A program made the position numbers and the translations under genes. This document shows, in pieces, positions 63,837 through 64,000 of a DNA stretch of 64,000 bases (position 1 is its first letter; each line of letters opens with the position of its first letter). This DNA comes from Tabrizicola sp. (GTDB lineage: Bacteria > Pseudomonadota > Alphaproteobacteria > Rhodobacterales > Rhodobacteraceae). The stretch is from positions 1 to 64,000 of the forward strand of contig JAEULQ010000106.1 in assembly GCA_016792685.1 (NCBI GenBank), in the 5' to 3' direction. The notes beneath the pieces were generated by a model. It saw nothing but the letters and a program-made list of their open reading frames with translations. It did not search any database and was not told where the DNA came from.

Positions 63837-64000
63837 CTTGATTTCCATGATGAGCGGGTGGTGCGGGGTGGTGCTGACAGCGGGTCAGGCTACAGCCGTT
63901 TTTTTGTGGCGGGTTGCGGGGCGGCCTTGGGTATCGGGGCTGGACCGCTGGTGAGCCTTGGGGGCGTCAGATCCCGCGAGGGGACTGCGGCGTGAAATCA
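63837..64000. other. Unassigned right edge
   Basis: These 164 bp follow the tRNA. A short T-rich run (near 63898-63906) could assist termination of tRNA transcription. No gene start or family match is recognisable before the window ends. Confidence 0.4.

Noticed and set aside
1..64000. CRISPR arrays, prophage or intact insertion sequences
   Set aside because: No regularly spaced repeats, integrase or transposase genes were found.

Overview
The window looks like a chromosomal segment from a GC-rich alphaproteobacterium of the Rhodobacteraceae type. The basis is high GC, dense operons joined by ATGA, GTGA or TGATG overlaps, and gene families typical of that group: the infA-maf-RNase E/G-yacG-tRNA-Phe block, PotFGHI-type transport, Rieske demethylases, and a 2-aminobenzoyl-CoA type monooxygenase/reductase. 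No phage, integrase, intact insertion sequence or CRISPR array is visible.

Layout. (1) 526-4016: metal-efflux unit with a CsoR/InrS-type sensor, an MFS exporter with a His-rich tail, and a two-domain ArsA ATPase. (2) 4272-10922, minus strand: rsmB, a gtr-like glycosylation operon (GT2, epimerase, GT-C enzyme, GtrA flippase) and ychF. (3) 11029-13224: VOC protein, trpA, a methyltransferase and a small unknown. (4) 13355-17925: MarR regulator, lldD, class III aminotransferase and a glutamine-synthetase-like ligase. (5) 18259-22961: EamA exporter, adenine deaminase, a protein of unknown function and a BDH2-like SDR. (6) 22968-34474: two divergent operons for a CoA-dependent aromatic pathway. The minus-strand arm has hydratase, dehydrogenase and thiolase. 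The plus-strand arm has the bifunctional monooxygenase/reductase, SDR, MarR, hydratase, acyl-CoA dehydrogenase, cupin, thioesterase, Rid protein and CoA ligase. (7) 34610-42361, minus strand: seven tightly packed genes that look like an uncharacterised N-heterocycle catabolic operon, with a NicX-like ring-cleavage dioxygenase, an acyl-CoA-dehydrogenase-fold protein lacking the usual base, an SRPBCC-hydrolase fusion, a TetR regulator, a glutamine-synthetase-like ligase, a flavin reductase and a permease. (8) 42482-45393: cueR and copA with a textbook CueR promoter. (9) 45504-58413: eleven genes in one direction with an aminotransferase, two FAD oxidoreductases, a GcvT-fold protein, two Rieske oxygenases, a complete polyamine-type ABC importer and a DMSP-lyase-family cupin. 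This is probably import and stepwise breakdown of a small N-methylated or amine osmolyte. (10) 58867-63836: HxlR/QorB divergent pair, SnoaL and GNAT proteins, then infA, maf, RNase E/G, yacG and tRNA-Phe.

The strongest non-coding signal is a pair of direct repeats of about 294 bp (17952-18246 and 58562-58854). They lie 40.6 kb apart, each between convergent genes. They fold into a series of hairpins whose stems are preserved between copies by one compensatory base-pair change and two wobble changes, while 1-nt indels break any reading frame. This suggests a dispersed structured RNA or DNA element. Substrates proposed for the catabolic operons are inferences from family membership and context.
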